64,000 nt of DNA. Source: Kitasatospora paranensis (GTDB lineage: Bacteria; Actinomycetota; Actinomycetes; Streptomycetales; Streptomycetaceae). Every line of letters begins with the position of its first letter. The first letter of the stretch is position 1. Of this stretch, positions 63,967 to 64,000 are shown in pieces. Below the pieces are notes generated by a model. It was not told the origin of the DNA. It did no database searches and worked only from the letters and a program-made list of their open reading frames with translations. The DNA lies in the NCBI RefSeq assembly GCF_039544005.1, contig NZ_BAABKV010000001.1:5332001-5396000 (forward strand). The letters are read 5' to 3'. The translations under genes were made by a program, and so were the position numbers.

Positions 63967-64000
63967 CCGCTGCGTCGCTGCACGCCGCGGGCCCCGGGGC
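63963..64000 (+). CDS. Possible start of a downstream gene (cut by window end)
   Basis: A TTG overlapping the previous stop (TTGA) opens a frame reading TAASLHAAGPG to the window edge. In streptomycetes a protein-tyrosine-phosphatase gene often follows here. Only 12 codons are visible, so both existence and identity are uncertain. Confidence 0.3.
   Translation, partial: MTAASLHAAGPG

Overview
This window looks like about 64 kb of chromosome from a high-GC actinomycete of the Streptomycetaceae (Streptomyces or Kitasatospora type). The evidence is very high GC, GTG starts, and the core order argS-lysA-hom-thrC-thrB-rho-rpmE-prfA-prmC-sua5 at 50-64 kb. No ribosomal RNA operon, CRISPR array or biosynthetic gene cluster is visible.

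Layout. 0.2-3.6 kb: lon protease and a GtrA membrane protein. 3.6-7.6 kb: xylose catabolism, with divergent xylA and xylB followed by a ROK regulator. 7.7-11.0 kb: a DUF3533 membrane protein, a MarR regulator and a DHA2 exporter with paired MarR-type operators. 11.3-14.7 kb: a PHO-box-controlled phosphate transporter and a secreted NlpC/P60 hydrolase. 14.7-19.1 kb: a YdeP-type molybdoenzyme and an FAD/NAD(P)-binding protein. 19.4-25.6 kb: a tightly coupled six-gene minus-strand operon of the uncharacterised STM4015-STM4014-STM4013-STM4012-STM4011 type (two LRR paralogues, an ATP-grasp-like protein, a sulfatase-fold hydrolase and two radical SAM enzymes). A divergent pair of unknown genes adjoins it. 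27.5-35.3 kb: FAH-family hydrolase, TetR, rhomboid-like protein, DUF885 peptidase, a second DHA2 exporter behind a DosR/DevR-like box, a trypsin-like protease and a DUF4259 protein.

35.7-49.2 kb is an actinomycete integrative and conjugative element (AICE). It is inserted in the 3' half of a tRNA-Arg(CCG) gene and bounded by 122-bp direct repeats exactly 13,360 bp apart. It carries a GntR regulator, a Pra-like activator, an FtsK/TraB-like DNA pump, a RepSA-like initiator, Xis and Int. It also has an HTH/PP2C/HATPase regulatory set and an AT-richer three-gene cargo cassette of unknown function. A recurring TGTMTA/TRKACA operator-like motif occurs six times. A deleted xis-int remnant just outside the left repeat records an older element at the same tRNA. 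49.4-64 kb is core chromosome: response regulator, argS, the lysine/threonine genes, rho, an LCP protein, rpmE, prfA, prmC and sua5.

A general caution: eleven genes, including hom, are each broken by a single missing base, mostly in a C or G run. In each case one added base restores a full-length family member. This pattern fits indel errors in the underlying assembly better than real gene decay, so these genes are listed as full-length CDS with the frameshift position stated.
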